Positions 54,862 to 64,000 of a stretch of DNA of 64,000 nucleotides are shown here, one piece after another (the first letter of the stretch is position 1; every line of letters starts with the position of its first letter). A program made the position numbers and the translations under genes. Origin of the DNA: Trichosporon coremiiforme (lineage: Eukaryota > Basidiomycota > Tremellomycetes > Trichosporonales > Trichosporonaceae); the NCBI GenBank assembly GCA_039545355.1, contig BCJJ01000024.1:1-64000 (forward strand). Direction: 5' to 3'. The notes beneath the pieces are model-generated. The model was not told the DNA's origin and did no database searches. It saw only the letters and a list, made by a program, of their open reading frames with translations.

Positions 54862-57117
54862 ATGTCCACCTCGACATCTTCCCCATCCGCACCCATGACG
54901 CGCGACCGGCGGCCTAACATCCTACTCATCGTCGCGGACGACCTGGTGAGTGCCTCGGTCACGTCGGGGTCGTCTCCGCGGGCGGCGTTCTAGCCGGAAT
55001 TCGCCATTGGGTCGACCCCGCGTATGATTTGCGCTGACAACAGGGCTTCAGCGACATCGCGCCATTCGGTGCAGAGATCGCGACCCCGGCGCTCAACGAT
55101 TTGGCTGATGAAGGTGTGCGGCTGCTGAACTATCACACGGCGGCGGCATGCTCGCCAACGAGGGCGATGATTATGTCCGGAACCGACGCACACCTCGGTG
55201 GTCTCGGCTGCCTCCTGGAGTACAAATGCGACGAGCAGGGCCAGAAGCGCTGGAACGGCAAGGCCGGCCACGAGGGTTTCCTCAACTATGAGGTCGCGGC
55301 GCTGCCAGAAGTCATGCAGGACAACGGATACTACACCTTCATGAGTGGAAAGGTGAGTTGCAGCTTCCCTTCGGTCATCCCGAGCTGACCCGGTCCTTCT
55401 CCCTCGCTCTACCTTCTTTCCGACGATGCGCCTCCTTTCCCAATTCAGTGGCACCTAGGATTACGACCAGAGCACGGCCCGAGTGCGCGCGGGTTCAACC
55501 ACTCGTTCGCGATGTTGCCAGGCTGCTGCAACCACTACGGTTGGGAGCCGGTGCTCGACGCCGGTGAAGCGGGGAATAAGGTCGGCGGCCGGCCGATCCA
55601 CGCTGAGGACGGACGACACGTCCGCATCTCGCCGAACACGACGAACGACCCGAAGGGCTTCTACTCGAGCGACTACTACGCGGACAAGTTCATTGAGTAT
55701 CTTGACGAGCGGCCGAAGAACAAGCCGTGGTTCGGATTCCTCTCCTTCACGGCGCCGCACTGGCCGCTCCAGGCGCCGAAAGCGGTGCGGGATAAGTGAG
55801 TCTTGCAGCTGTACCGGGGCTTGCGAAGCTGACTGGCAGGTACAAGGGAAAGTACGACGGCGGACCGGACGCTCTGCGAACGGAGAGACTGGCAAAGCTG
55901 AAGGAGCTCGGCATCATTCCGCCAGACGTGAAGGCGCATGACGTGATCGCGCCAGAGGTCTCACCCTGGTCCGAGATGGGCGAATACGAGCGCGCATGCT
56001 CATCACGCGCCATGGAGACGTACGCCGCGATGGTGGAGTGCATGGACAGTGCGATCGGGCGGGTTTTTGAGCGCCTGAAGGCCGAGGGCGAGTGGGACGA
56101 CACGCTCGTCGTGTTCATGTCGGACAACGGCGCAGAGGGCGCCGCAATCGAGGCGATCCCAGTGCTGGGCGACAACATCCGCGAAGCCGTTGCCAAGTAC
56201 TACGACAACTCGATTGAGAATGTCGGCGAGTGGAACAGCTACACTTGGTAAGCTGCGGCATTTTCCAGAAAGCTGACCCCAGGCTTGGACCGCTGTGGGC
56301 GCAAGCGTCGACAGCACCGTCAAGACTGTACAAATGCTTCCCATCCGAGGGCGGCATTCTCGTCCCCGCCATCGTGAAGCCGGCCCGTGACACGATGCCG
56401 AACATGGAGCCCGGCAGCTTCTCTCGCGCGTTCACAACGTGCATGGATCTGGCGCCGACGGCACTCGAGCTTGCAGGCATCACGCTGCCGCCCGCGCCGG
56501 CCGATGCGCCTGTGCGCTCCGAGGGCGTGGCAGAGGTCGAGTTTGAGAAACCCGGACGATACACGGGAGTCGAGGCCGAGGCGGTCGCGCGAGTGCCAGG
56601 GAAGGGACGAGTGTACCACCGCGGCCGGGCGGTGTACGCGATGACGGGCAAGTCGTGGGTGCGCTGGTTCGGTCGGGGCGACTCCGCAGGCGACACGGAG
56701 GAGTGGGCGGTGTACCCACCCACCGAGCCCGTGGGATGGGAACTGCAGGCGATGGCGGCGCTGCGGCTCGGCGACTGGAAGATCGTGCATCTCCGCGCCT
56801 CGCACGGCGGGAAGGCGCACCCGTGGCGCAAGCCTGGTCCGTCAGGGCAGGACGATCCGCAAGGCTGGGAGCTATTTGACGTCGCTGCCGATCCAGGCGA
56901 GACGCGCGACCTGAGTCGCGAACATCCCGAGAAGCTCGCCGAGCTGTTACAGCACTGGGAGGCGTACTGTGCCGAGTTTGGGCTGGTTTGGGGCGAGCAC
57001 GCGATGGATGACGGGCTGAGTCTGGAGGAGGCGGAGAAGTGGCACGACTACGACCCCGAGATGCAGAAGGGGTGGATCGTGACGAAGGAGGGCGGGCAGC
57101 CAGAATTCAACACGTAG
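54862..57117 (+). CDS. class I arylsulfatase, AtsA-like
   Basis: Hydrolyses sulfate esters through a formylglycine made from Cys. Five exons: 54862-54945, 55044-55352, 55449-55795, 55840-56247, 56283-57117; 1983 nt, 660 residues. All key residues are visible: metal ligands D26-D27 (LLIVADDLGFSD), C64-S-P-T-R68, GKWHLG, TAPHWPLQAP, SDNGAEG and SRLYKCF. The whole length, including the WELFDVAADPGETRDLS ending, resembles bacterial AtsA arylsulfatases more than animal or choline sulfatases. There is no signal peptide from either possible start (54862 or 54895), so it is probably intracellular. Four introns argue it has long been in a eukaryotic genome. Intron 2 lacks the usual branch site next to its acceptor. 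Likely role: sulfur scavenging. Confidence 0.93.
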
Positions 57118-57345
57118 ACAACGCATCCATATACCCCATGCATATGTATCGAAAGCAATGATGGTTGCAAGGGACGGTCCGACATACCGCTTCCCCCGGC
57201 CGGTCCGCGGCGGACATGGCGGCAGTACGGGGTCGGGATACCCGGCGACAGCCGACTGATAACCGCGCTGTGCCGGTGGGGAAGGCTACAAAACGTCACT
57301 TGGCTCGAATCGCGGCTGTCTTTCCCCCAAACAACAGCAGCAACA

Positions 57346-58182
57346 ATGCCCGTCACACTCGACTTTAGCGGCAAGCTCGTGCTCGTCACCGGCGGCGGGC
57401 GCGGGATCGGATGGGCGATCACGAAGGCTCTAGCCAAGGGCGGCGCCGACGTCGCCATCACCTTCACGTCCTCGGACCCCAGCGAGAAGGCGGCGACCCT
57501 CGCGTCCGAGTGCGGCGTGCAGGTCAAGGCGTTCAAATGCGAAGTCACGCAAAGCGGGGAAGTGGACGCAGCCGTGGAGGCGGTCGAGAAGGCGTTCGGC
57601 CGCGCTGTCGACATCGGGATCGCGAACGCGGGCATCTCGCTCTGGAAGGGCGCGCACGAGAACACAGACGACGAGTTCAAGCACATCTTCGACGTGAACA
57701 CGTTTGGGCCGTACTACCTCGCCCGAGCGCTTGTGAGGTCATGGCTCGGTCTCCCCGTCGGCCTCGACCCGAGCGCTGCTTCCAGCGACATCTCGGCGCC
57801 GAAGAGACTGGGCAAGCAGATCCTGTTCGTGAGCTCGATCTCGGCGCTGGTTGCTATGGCACCGCAGAAGCAGGCGGCCTACAACGCCTCCAAGGGCGCT
57901 GTCACTATGCTCGCCAAGTCGCTCGCGGGTGAGTGGGCACACCTCGGCATCACTGTCAACTCTGTGAGCCCGGGATACGTCGAGACGGACATGATTGCGA
58001 ACCCGCCCGAGGACTGCAAGGACTGGGTGCGCGAGTGGGAGAGGCGCACGCCGACGGGCACGTTTGCGACGCCAGACCAGATTGGAGAGTTTGTCGCCTG
58101 CCTCGTCTCTGGGCGCATGGGAGGGATGGGATTCATGACGGGCAGCGATGTCGTGGTCGACGGAGGGTACACCATCTTCTAG
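57346..58182 (+). CDS. short-chain dehydrogenase/reductase (classical SDR)
   Basis: NAD(P)(H)-dependent oxidoreductase, 278 residues, no intron. Seen: TGGGRGIG cofactor motif (15-22), NAG near 93, catalytic Ser around 163-166 (FVSSIS), Y179-N-A-S-K183, PGYVETDM and the C-terminal SDVVVDGGYTIF. It resembles fungal polyol/ketose reductases (sorbose reductase, arabinitol dehydrogenase type), but an extra stretch of about 25 residues (SWLGLPVGLDPSAASSDIS and following) before the Ser strand is unusual. 228 nt downstream of the sulfatase on the same strand; a functional link is possible but unproven. The ATG follows a CAACAACAGCAGCAACA leader. Confidence 0.93.
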   Translation: MPVTLDFSGKLVLVTGGGRGIGWAITKALAKGGADVAITFTSSDPSEKAATLASECGVQVKAFKCEVTQSGEVDAAVEAVEKAFGRAVDIGIANAGISLWKGAHENTDDEFKHIFDVNTFGPYYLARALVRSWLGLPVGLDPSAASSDISAPKRLGKQILFVSSISALVAMAPQKQAAYNASKGAVTMLAKSLAGEWAHLGITVNSVSPGYVETDMIANPPEDCKDWVREWERRTPTGTFATPDQIGEFVACLVSGRMGGMGFMTGSDVVVDGGYTIF

Positions 58183-58774
58183 GCGGGCAGCACTGTCGCC
58201 GTCCATAGATTCGTAGACGTAGACTGTGAGTAGAAGCCATGTACCTGATGCAAGAAGCTTGAGACTGTGCTGTGGCGCTGGCCGCCGGCTCGGCGGGCTT
58301 GACAGATAGTCTGCGGCCCGAACCGTGCGGCGAGTGATGAGCAGAGCGTCTTCCGTGCTATTGCGGTGAACAGTGACGGGCAAGGAGGGTTCCGATTAGA
58401 CTGGTGTCCAGACTCCTATTGGGAGTTGTAATACGGCCATTAAGGGACGCGCGGGCAATGAAGAAGCGGGCCATGACTTGAAGCGAAAAGTGATCAGGCG
58501 ATAGTGCAGCGTCGCCGCGTCGCTTCCGTCGTATTTTGCTCCCGTCCTAAGTCCACCACCCACCGTGGATGCTTGAGCTGGTGGGTGCACTGCAGGTACA
58601 CCAGGTGACATTGCGGACGACTTTGCATCCATACCTCTCCCTCTACATCGACTGTGCGACCCACCCTCCCCCCTCCTTTCCACCCTCTTCACCTTCTGCG
58701 ACACTCCTTCACCCATCATCAGCTCCGCCTCGACTCCACACGACAAGATCGGCCCCACAGGGAATGCAGCGGCG
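58183..58774. other. intergenic, DOA10 promoter region
   Basis: 592 nt, nothing recognised apart from pyrimidine-rich stretches shortly before the DOA10 start (about 58660-58720). Confidence 0.45.
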
Positions 58775-61700
58775 ATGAGCATCGAGGAAGAGGAGGGTTA
58801 GTATTTGTTGCCACTTGGCTTCCCCGGGACCCAGTGGGACACATTCACTACCAGCTGGCACGATGAGTCCTTTGAGCTGACAATGCAGACCTCTGCCGCG
58901 TCTGCCGCTCCGACGCCGACGACGGAAACCCCCTCATCTATCCGTGTAAATGCTCGGGGTCGATGCGATATGTCCACTCGGACTGGTGAGTGTCACATGC
59001 CTCCTACTTCAACTTGAGCCGCCTCCGGCAACGCGGGCCGTGATGGACTCAACATGGGACATTGGTGTTGGGTCGCCTGACCGAACGCGCAACACCCCGC
59101 ACCAAGAGCAGCGCGACAACAACGCAGTGTCGCAAGCTGCGCGGCGTGCACTCCTGTGGTGCACCCCCTCAGCACCCCTCCACCGGATCGCGTGCGCAAC
59201 GCCTAGCGCCCGGTGCTCGCCCCGCCCTCCCCTCGCCGGCGTCCGCGTTCGCTAGCCCAAACGCCCCATACACCAAGCTAACGCCTAGCCTCCAGGAATG
59301 GCTGTCCCACTCGCGCCAGCGGCACTGTGAAATCTGCGGACATGCTTACACGTTCACGAAAGGTGAGTCGCGCACTCGCACACGAATGCTTCGCGATGCG
59401 CGCTGCACTGCGCCGGCGATGCGCGGAGCCGACATGAAACGCAATGTCTGGTGCAGCGTGCACGTGAAGCGTTTGTTGTTTCAAGCTGTGGGTGCTCTTC
59501 GTAAAGCTGACATGCAGTTTACCCTGCCTCCTTACCGTCTGCGATCCCCTTCATCGTCTATGTTCGTCAGTCGCTCTTCATCGGGGGCCGCTTCTGCTGG
59601 CGCATTCTCCGCGCCTGCATCGCTATCATTTCGTGGCTCGTCGTGCTCCCCATCGTGACCATGGTGACGCTGCGTACGATCATGGCGGCTGTTGACTTTG
59701 CGTGAGTTCATGCGCCGAACATGGCAAACTGACGTCCAGGACTGCCCCGGCCGTAGGGTACGGGCTTCGCACAGTCATCTCGGACAGCCACCAAGATCTC
59801 AACACAACGCTTCAATTCAACTCGACCACTGCGAACCTGACGGGGCGTCAGAGTGTCCTCGCTCTTGTCGCAGGAAACGGGACGTACGCCGACATCGTTC
59901 CATCGCTTGTCTCGCGGTACAACGGCGACTTCACCAACATCATCCCGTTCGTGTTCCGTGGCCAGATTGTCGCCATCTCGGTCGCCGCCGGTCTCATTGG
60001 TCTCATCCTCATTCGCGAGTGGATCGGGCAGCTCGACTGGCAGCCGCGCCCTCCCGTCGAGGAAGAGGGCGAGCTGCGACCCGAGGACTGGGTGTTCCGG
60101 AATGGACGTGCGATTCGCAAGACCGACTACGACTTCACGCGCACTAGACGGCGGCACCGCCATGCTGGACCAGCGATCAAGGAGGAGCCGGCAGAGGAGC
60201 AGCCTCGGGGCCGAGACACGCTGCCACCGCCACGGATTGAAATTGGCCAGCAGCAGTTTGGTGACGACGCATACCCGCCACCGCGGCCATCGCCGTCGCA
60301 TGTCGCGTTCGCCGCTCCCGAGCAGCTGGGTGAGGAGCCGTTCTGGGGATACGTCAGGGACAACGATAAGGGCAAGGAGCCGGAGCATGCGAATGGTTCG
60401 GCTGAGCCCGAGGCCGAGGCTGGACCGTCCCGACCCGCCGCCGATGTCCCCCACGATGTGTCTGGCAGCACCACACCCGGCAACAAGGAGCTGGGCTGGC
60501 GGCTGCAGGACGCTTTGGAGAATGCTCCTGAGCGCCCGTACAGCGGGCTGACGACCGATCGTCCAGGCTACGAGAGCCCTCATGGTACAGCCTACCCGCA
60601 CTCACCACCGAACGAGTCCGCCGAGTCCTCAGCTTCCGCCGCCTCTGACAGCCAGCCTCAGCCTCCACCGCTGGAGGAGCACGACTCGCTGGAGACTGTC
60701 CACCCTGCTGGAAGTGGACCCGATTCGAGCCCCGACTTTAGGCGAGCCTCGGACCCCGGACCCCCCGCGATTGAGTCGCCTCGGCCCGCGCAGCGGCCGT
60801 ACGGCAGCGGCTCCGGCTTCCCCGTTGAGATCATCTTTGAGTCGCCCCCGACGTCGCCGTCTGAAAATACTGAGGCTTTGGGCGAGAACGGCGAGGCGTC
60901 CAGCAAGGTCCTCCTCGACGAGACTACCGTTGACTCCCCCGCTCCCGCCACGCCTGTGATCATTCACACGCCCGCAGACGACCAGTCGCCGGACGGATAC
61001 CCGTTGCACCCGCCCGAGGTGCCCCAGCCGCAGCCTGAGGAGGCGATCGACGGAGATCTGGATGAGTGGACGGATGCCGGAGACGGTGATGGCGAGGTGG
61101 ACGGGCTTGTCGAGGGCTTGGAGGACGAGATCGACGAGATCCACGACGAGCGTATCCGTGACCTTATTGTGGCCCGGGACGCTATGGCGAACCCTCTTGG
61201 TGCGCGTGACCGCCTGGCCGAGATCGCCGATCTTCGCGCCGAGATCGACATGATGGCTGCTGGTGACCTGGCGCCGGAGGACGAGGACGACCGACCGCTC
61301 GACGCCGACGACTGGGACGGTATCCTGGAGGTTATCGGTTTTATTGGCCCGCTGACCGGTCTGGTGCACAACCACGTCTTTGTTTCGGTCGCCATGTCGT
61401 GCACTCTCACCTTCCTCGTCGGTCTTCCGGTCGCCATCGGCAAGCTGTTCCTCGCCATCGACCCTGTTCGTGGCTCTGGTGACTTGTCGTTACTGCTACT
61501 CCGCTCTCTGGCGTTCGTCGCCGACGGTCTCCTGTCACTTGTCCTGACGGTTGCCCGCGAGATTCTCAACTTGCCCCGCCTTCTAGTTCGTCCTGCGTCG
61601 CAGATCTTAGGCTCTATGGGCGTGCGGTTCAATCTCACCGACCCAACCATCAACCTGCCCACTGACTTCCTGATCAAGTCGTGGGACTCGAACGCGACGA

Positions 61701-63871
61701 TCGTGCCTGACTTCCCTTCCGGAGCCACGCCGGCTGGTCGTGTATTCGACGGTCTGGAGTTCCTCGGTAGCATCTGCTTCGAGGCATACAAGGCTGTGCG
61801 CCTCCGCTTCGTGTCTGTTGCCGCCTCGCCTGCCGTTATGGACCAGTTCTGGTGCCTTGTCACCGGCTACGCCATCTTCGCGAGCTTTTTGATCGCGATC
61901 GCTGTCCTCGACACTGCCCACCTTCTGAACATCAACGCTGCGATTATGGAGCGGGCCCGCGATGTCCAGGTTTTCCTTAAGGTGCTGTTCTTCATGACGC
62001 TCGAAATGGTCATGTTCCCGCTCTTCGTCGGCATCGTCATCGACCTCTGCACCATGCCTCTGTTCGGCGCGACGGTTGCTTCCCGCGTTGCCCACTACGG
62101 CCACCGTACCTTCGGATCGCTGTTTATCGCCTGGCTCATCGGGTCGATCTTCATGTTCTCCTTCGCCGCCTTCCTCACCCACATGAGGACCATCTGTCGC
62201 CAAGGCGCACTCTACTTCATCCGCGATCCTAGTGACCCCGCCCACTCGCCCGTCCGCGACATCATGGAGCGCCCCGCGCTCGTTCAGCTCCCCCGTCTCG
62301 CTGTCTCGGCAGTGATGTACTGTGTCATCGTCTTCACCATCTTTGGTACGATGCCTTACTTCATGTGGGCACTCGGGACAACGACATCGCTGTTCAAGGG
62401 CGTGCTGCCGCTGCGTTTAGAGCAGCGCCCGCTCAGCAGCGTGCCCTTCGATCTCCTGTTCCTGCACCTCATCGTCCCACCATCATGGGAGGGGCTCAAG
62501 GTGTACGCTCATGTGAAACAGGGCCTCGCGGCGTGGTGGCTGCTCGTTGTGCGCCAGCTTGAGCTTAGTTCGCTCGTGTTCGGCGTCGACACGGGTAACC
62601 GCCCTATGTCTCGCCTCTCGCAGCTTGGATGGATTGTCGCCGACGCCGTCTGCCAGCGTATCTTTGGGACGTACGACAACCGTGCGACCCCTGCCCGCGT
62701 CCCTAACAGTGATCGCATCGAGTTGCTCTCACTCTCGGAGCGCCGCAAGGAGGGCATGTTCATCCTTCTCGACAGCAATGGAGCGCCTCGCACGCCTGCA
62801 GACGAGATCAGGCTGCTGAAGCAGGACCGAGCTGCTCGCCGCGCCGGCCGCAACCCGAAGAGGGATTACACTGTCGTCAACCTGCCCGAGTTCTGGCGTA
62901 CGCGTGTCTACGCTCTCTTCGCTTCGGCCATGCTGAGCGCTGCGGCGGTTGTTGCCACAGTTATCCTCGTCCCGCTGTGCGTCGGCCGCATCGCCACGAA
63001 CATGGTCTTCCATGACCAGATCTACGATGGCTACAACTGGATCGCCGGAGGCTACATCTGTTGGGGTTCGTATGCGCTCGGCAAGGACTTGCAGCGCCGG
63101 ATCATCACGTACTCGCGAGCGCGCCGTATCCGCAAGTCTGGCACGAGCACCCGCGCCAAGCGTGTGATCCTCGCTCGCCTGTCGAACGCCTACGCCCTCG
63201 CGCTTCTCTACTTCGCCTTCCCACTGCTCTTCGGTGTCAATTTCGAGCTGTTCATCGGCGTGCCCGCACGCTACGGATTGGCTCGTGGCGTAACGCCAGT
63301 CCTGCACCTGTGGGATGCCTGGGCCATGGGCGTCGCCTTCATTTCCATCTTCGTTGGTGTGGTTGGCTTTGCCAACGAGGGCGGCAACCTGCCCCTCGCC
63401 GAGCGATTTAGGGATGCGTTCAAGCACCCGCTGCACCAGCCTTTCATTCAGCTGAGCGAGTTCGTGCTGCCGATCCTCGCCGTCCTGCTTGTGCCGATCG
63501 CGGTTCCGTGGGCTGTATTCCTTGGTGTGCGCACTGCGCTCGCTGGTCTCGGCCTGGCGGGTTTCATTGACGGCACCGCGGCGTTCCGGCTCACGTACCC
63601 GCTGCTCTTTATCCCAACCGCTGTGTTCCTGCTGCGGTGGCCTTTACGCCGCCTGCTCGGCCGGGTGCGGCAGTGGATGATCGACGCCGAGTACGTTGTG
63701 TACGAGCGTGTGGAGAACTATGAGCCTGAGGCGGATGACGGGGCCAGTGAGTGGGAGGACGTGGACGCCGAGGCGGATGGCGCGATGCGGTTAGACTGGC
63801 CTGGGCGACTCGGCGGAGAGGTGGGCGAGATCGAGCTCGGTGCGCCTGCGCTCGAGGGCGTCGTCGAGTAG
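58775..63871 (+). CDS. SSM4: ER membrane RING-CH E3 ubiquitin ligase Doa10/SSM4 (MARCH6)
   Basis: ERAD-C ubiquitin ligase of the ER and inner nuclear membrane. Five exons: 58775-58796, 58889-58985, 59289-59362, 59518-59701, 59740-63871; 4509 nt, 1502 residues. The RING-CH finger is complete only after splicing: C10, C13, C27, C29, H37, C40, C53, C56. It is followed by VYPASLPSAIPF, two membrane segments, a long acidic Pro/Ser-rich loop (about 240-580), and then more than ten membrane segments including the conserved TD-type region and the region with LVFGVDTGNRPMSRLSQLGW. Intron 2 (303 nt) is the longest; its acceptor GCTAACGCCTAG is followed by CTCCAG, and only the first keeps C40. Slightly longer than yeast Ssm4 (1319) because of the loop. 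Confidence 0.94.
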
Positions 63872-64000
63872 CGTCATCTCGAGCAGCGACGCACGCGGGC
63901 TCGAGCAATGTTGTTGTGTAACCCTGCATGTAATACCCAAGATTTTCAAACTATGTACACAATTGAGATATAATGCGTGACCTGTGTATCTGAATGAAGA
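63872..64000. other. 3' flank of SSM4
   Basis: 129 nt to the window edge, AT-rich at the end, consistent with a 3' UTR and polyadenylation region. Confidence 0.4.

Noticed and set aside
59043..59082. GTGATGG and CTGA in an SSM4 intron
   Set aside because: Too close together and box C is imperfect for a C/D snoRNA.

Overview
The window looks like nuclear DNA of a GC-rich basidiomycete fungus. A tremellomycete yeast of the Trichosporonales/Cryptococcus type is my best guess, inferred rather than proven. The reasons are: many short introns (mostly about 35-100 nt) with GTGAGT/GTAAGT donors and a CTGAC or CTAAC branch site almost touching the acceptor; a ribosomal-protein gene split directly after its ATG; introns in every tRNA gene; and a typical set of fungal housekeeping proteins. 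There are 17 protein genes. Most are spliced, and I rebuilt their exons by hand from splice motifs. In every spliced case the exon lengths add up to an open frame.

Layout. 0-1 kb: RPS15 (minus). 1.4-2.3 kb: a non-coding stretch with a strong C/D box snoRNA candidate inside an intron-like segment. 2.3-5.1 kb: a GMC flavoprotein oxidoreductase with a C-terminal membrane anchor (minus). 5.1-12.2 kb: 7 kb without a supportable gene. 12.2-28.9 kb: a compact block of strictly alternating genes: a 52-residue gene (+), DPB2 (-), NOT3/5 (+), CTR9 (-), threonyl-tRNA synthetase (+), SEH1 (-), SEC24 (+) and a 141-residue gene (-). Convergent neighbours here are 92-289 nt apart and divergent pairs share promoters of about 285-404 nt. 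28.9-37.4 kb: no protein genes, but one tRNA-Asp, four tandem tRNA-Tyr and one tRNA-Leu gene, all with introns, followed by 4.5 kb of gene-free, somewhat AT-richer DNA with short repeats and hairpins. 37.4-42.4 kb: an atypical bZIP factor, a small OXLD1-like Cys protein and an unknown 484-residue protein. 46.3-49.1 kb: a secreted Gly/Gln-rich CAP (PR-1/SCP) protein interrupted by an assembly gap. 49.4-51.4 kb: a sugar-type MFS transporter (-). 54.9-58.2 kb: an AtsA-like arylsulfatase and an SDR oxidoreductase. 58.8-63.9 kb: the Doa10/SSM4 membrane ubiquitin ligase.

Functionally the compact block is core machinery: DNA replication (Dpb2), transcription elongation (Ctr9), mRNA decay (Not3/5), translation (ThrRS, tRNAs, RPS15), nuclear pore/TOR signalling (Seh1), COPII export (Sec24) and ER quality control (Doa10). 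The looser regions hold environment-facing genes: extracellular GMC oxidase, CAP protein, sugar transporter and sulfatase. The observations most worth following are the snoRNA, the tRNA-Tyr cluster with CACGTG motifs at each copy, the genome-wide-looking branch-site/acceptor compaction, the WW domain on Sec24, the membrane-anchored GMC enzyme, the two-start ThrRS and the repeat-rich CAP protein.
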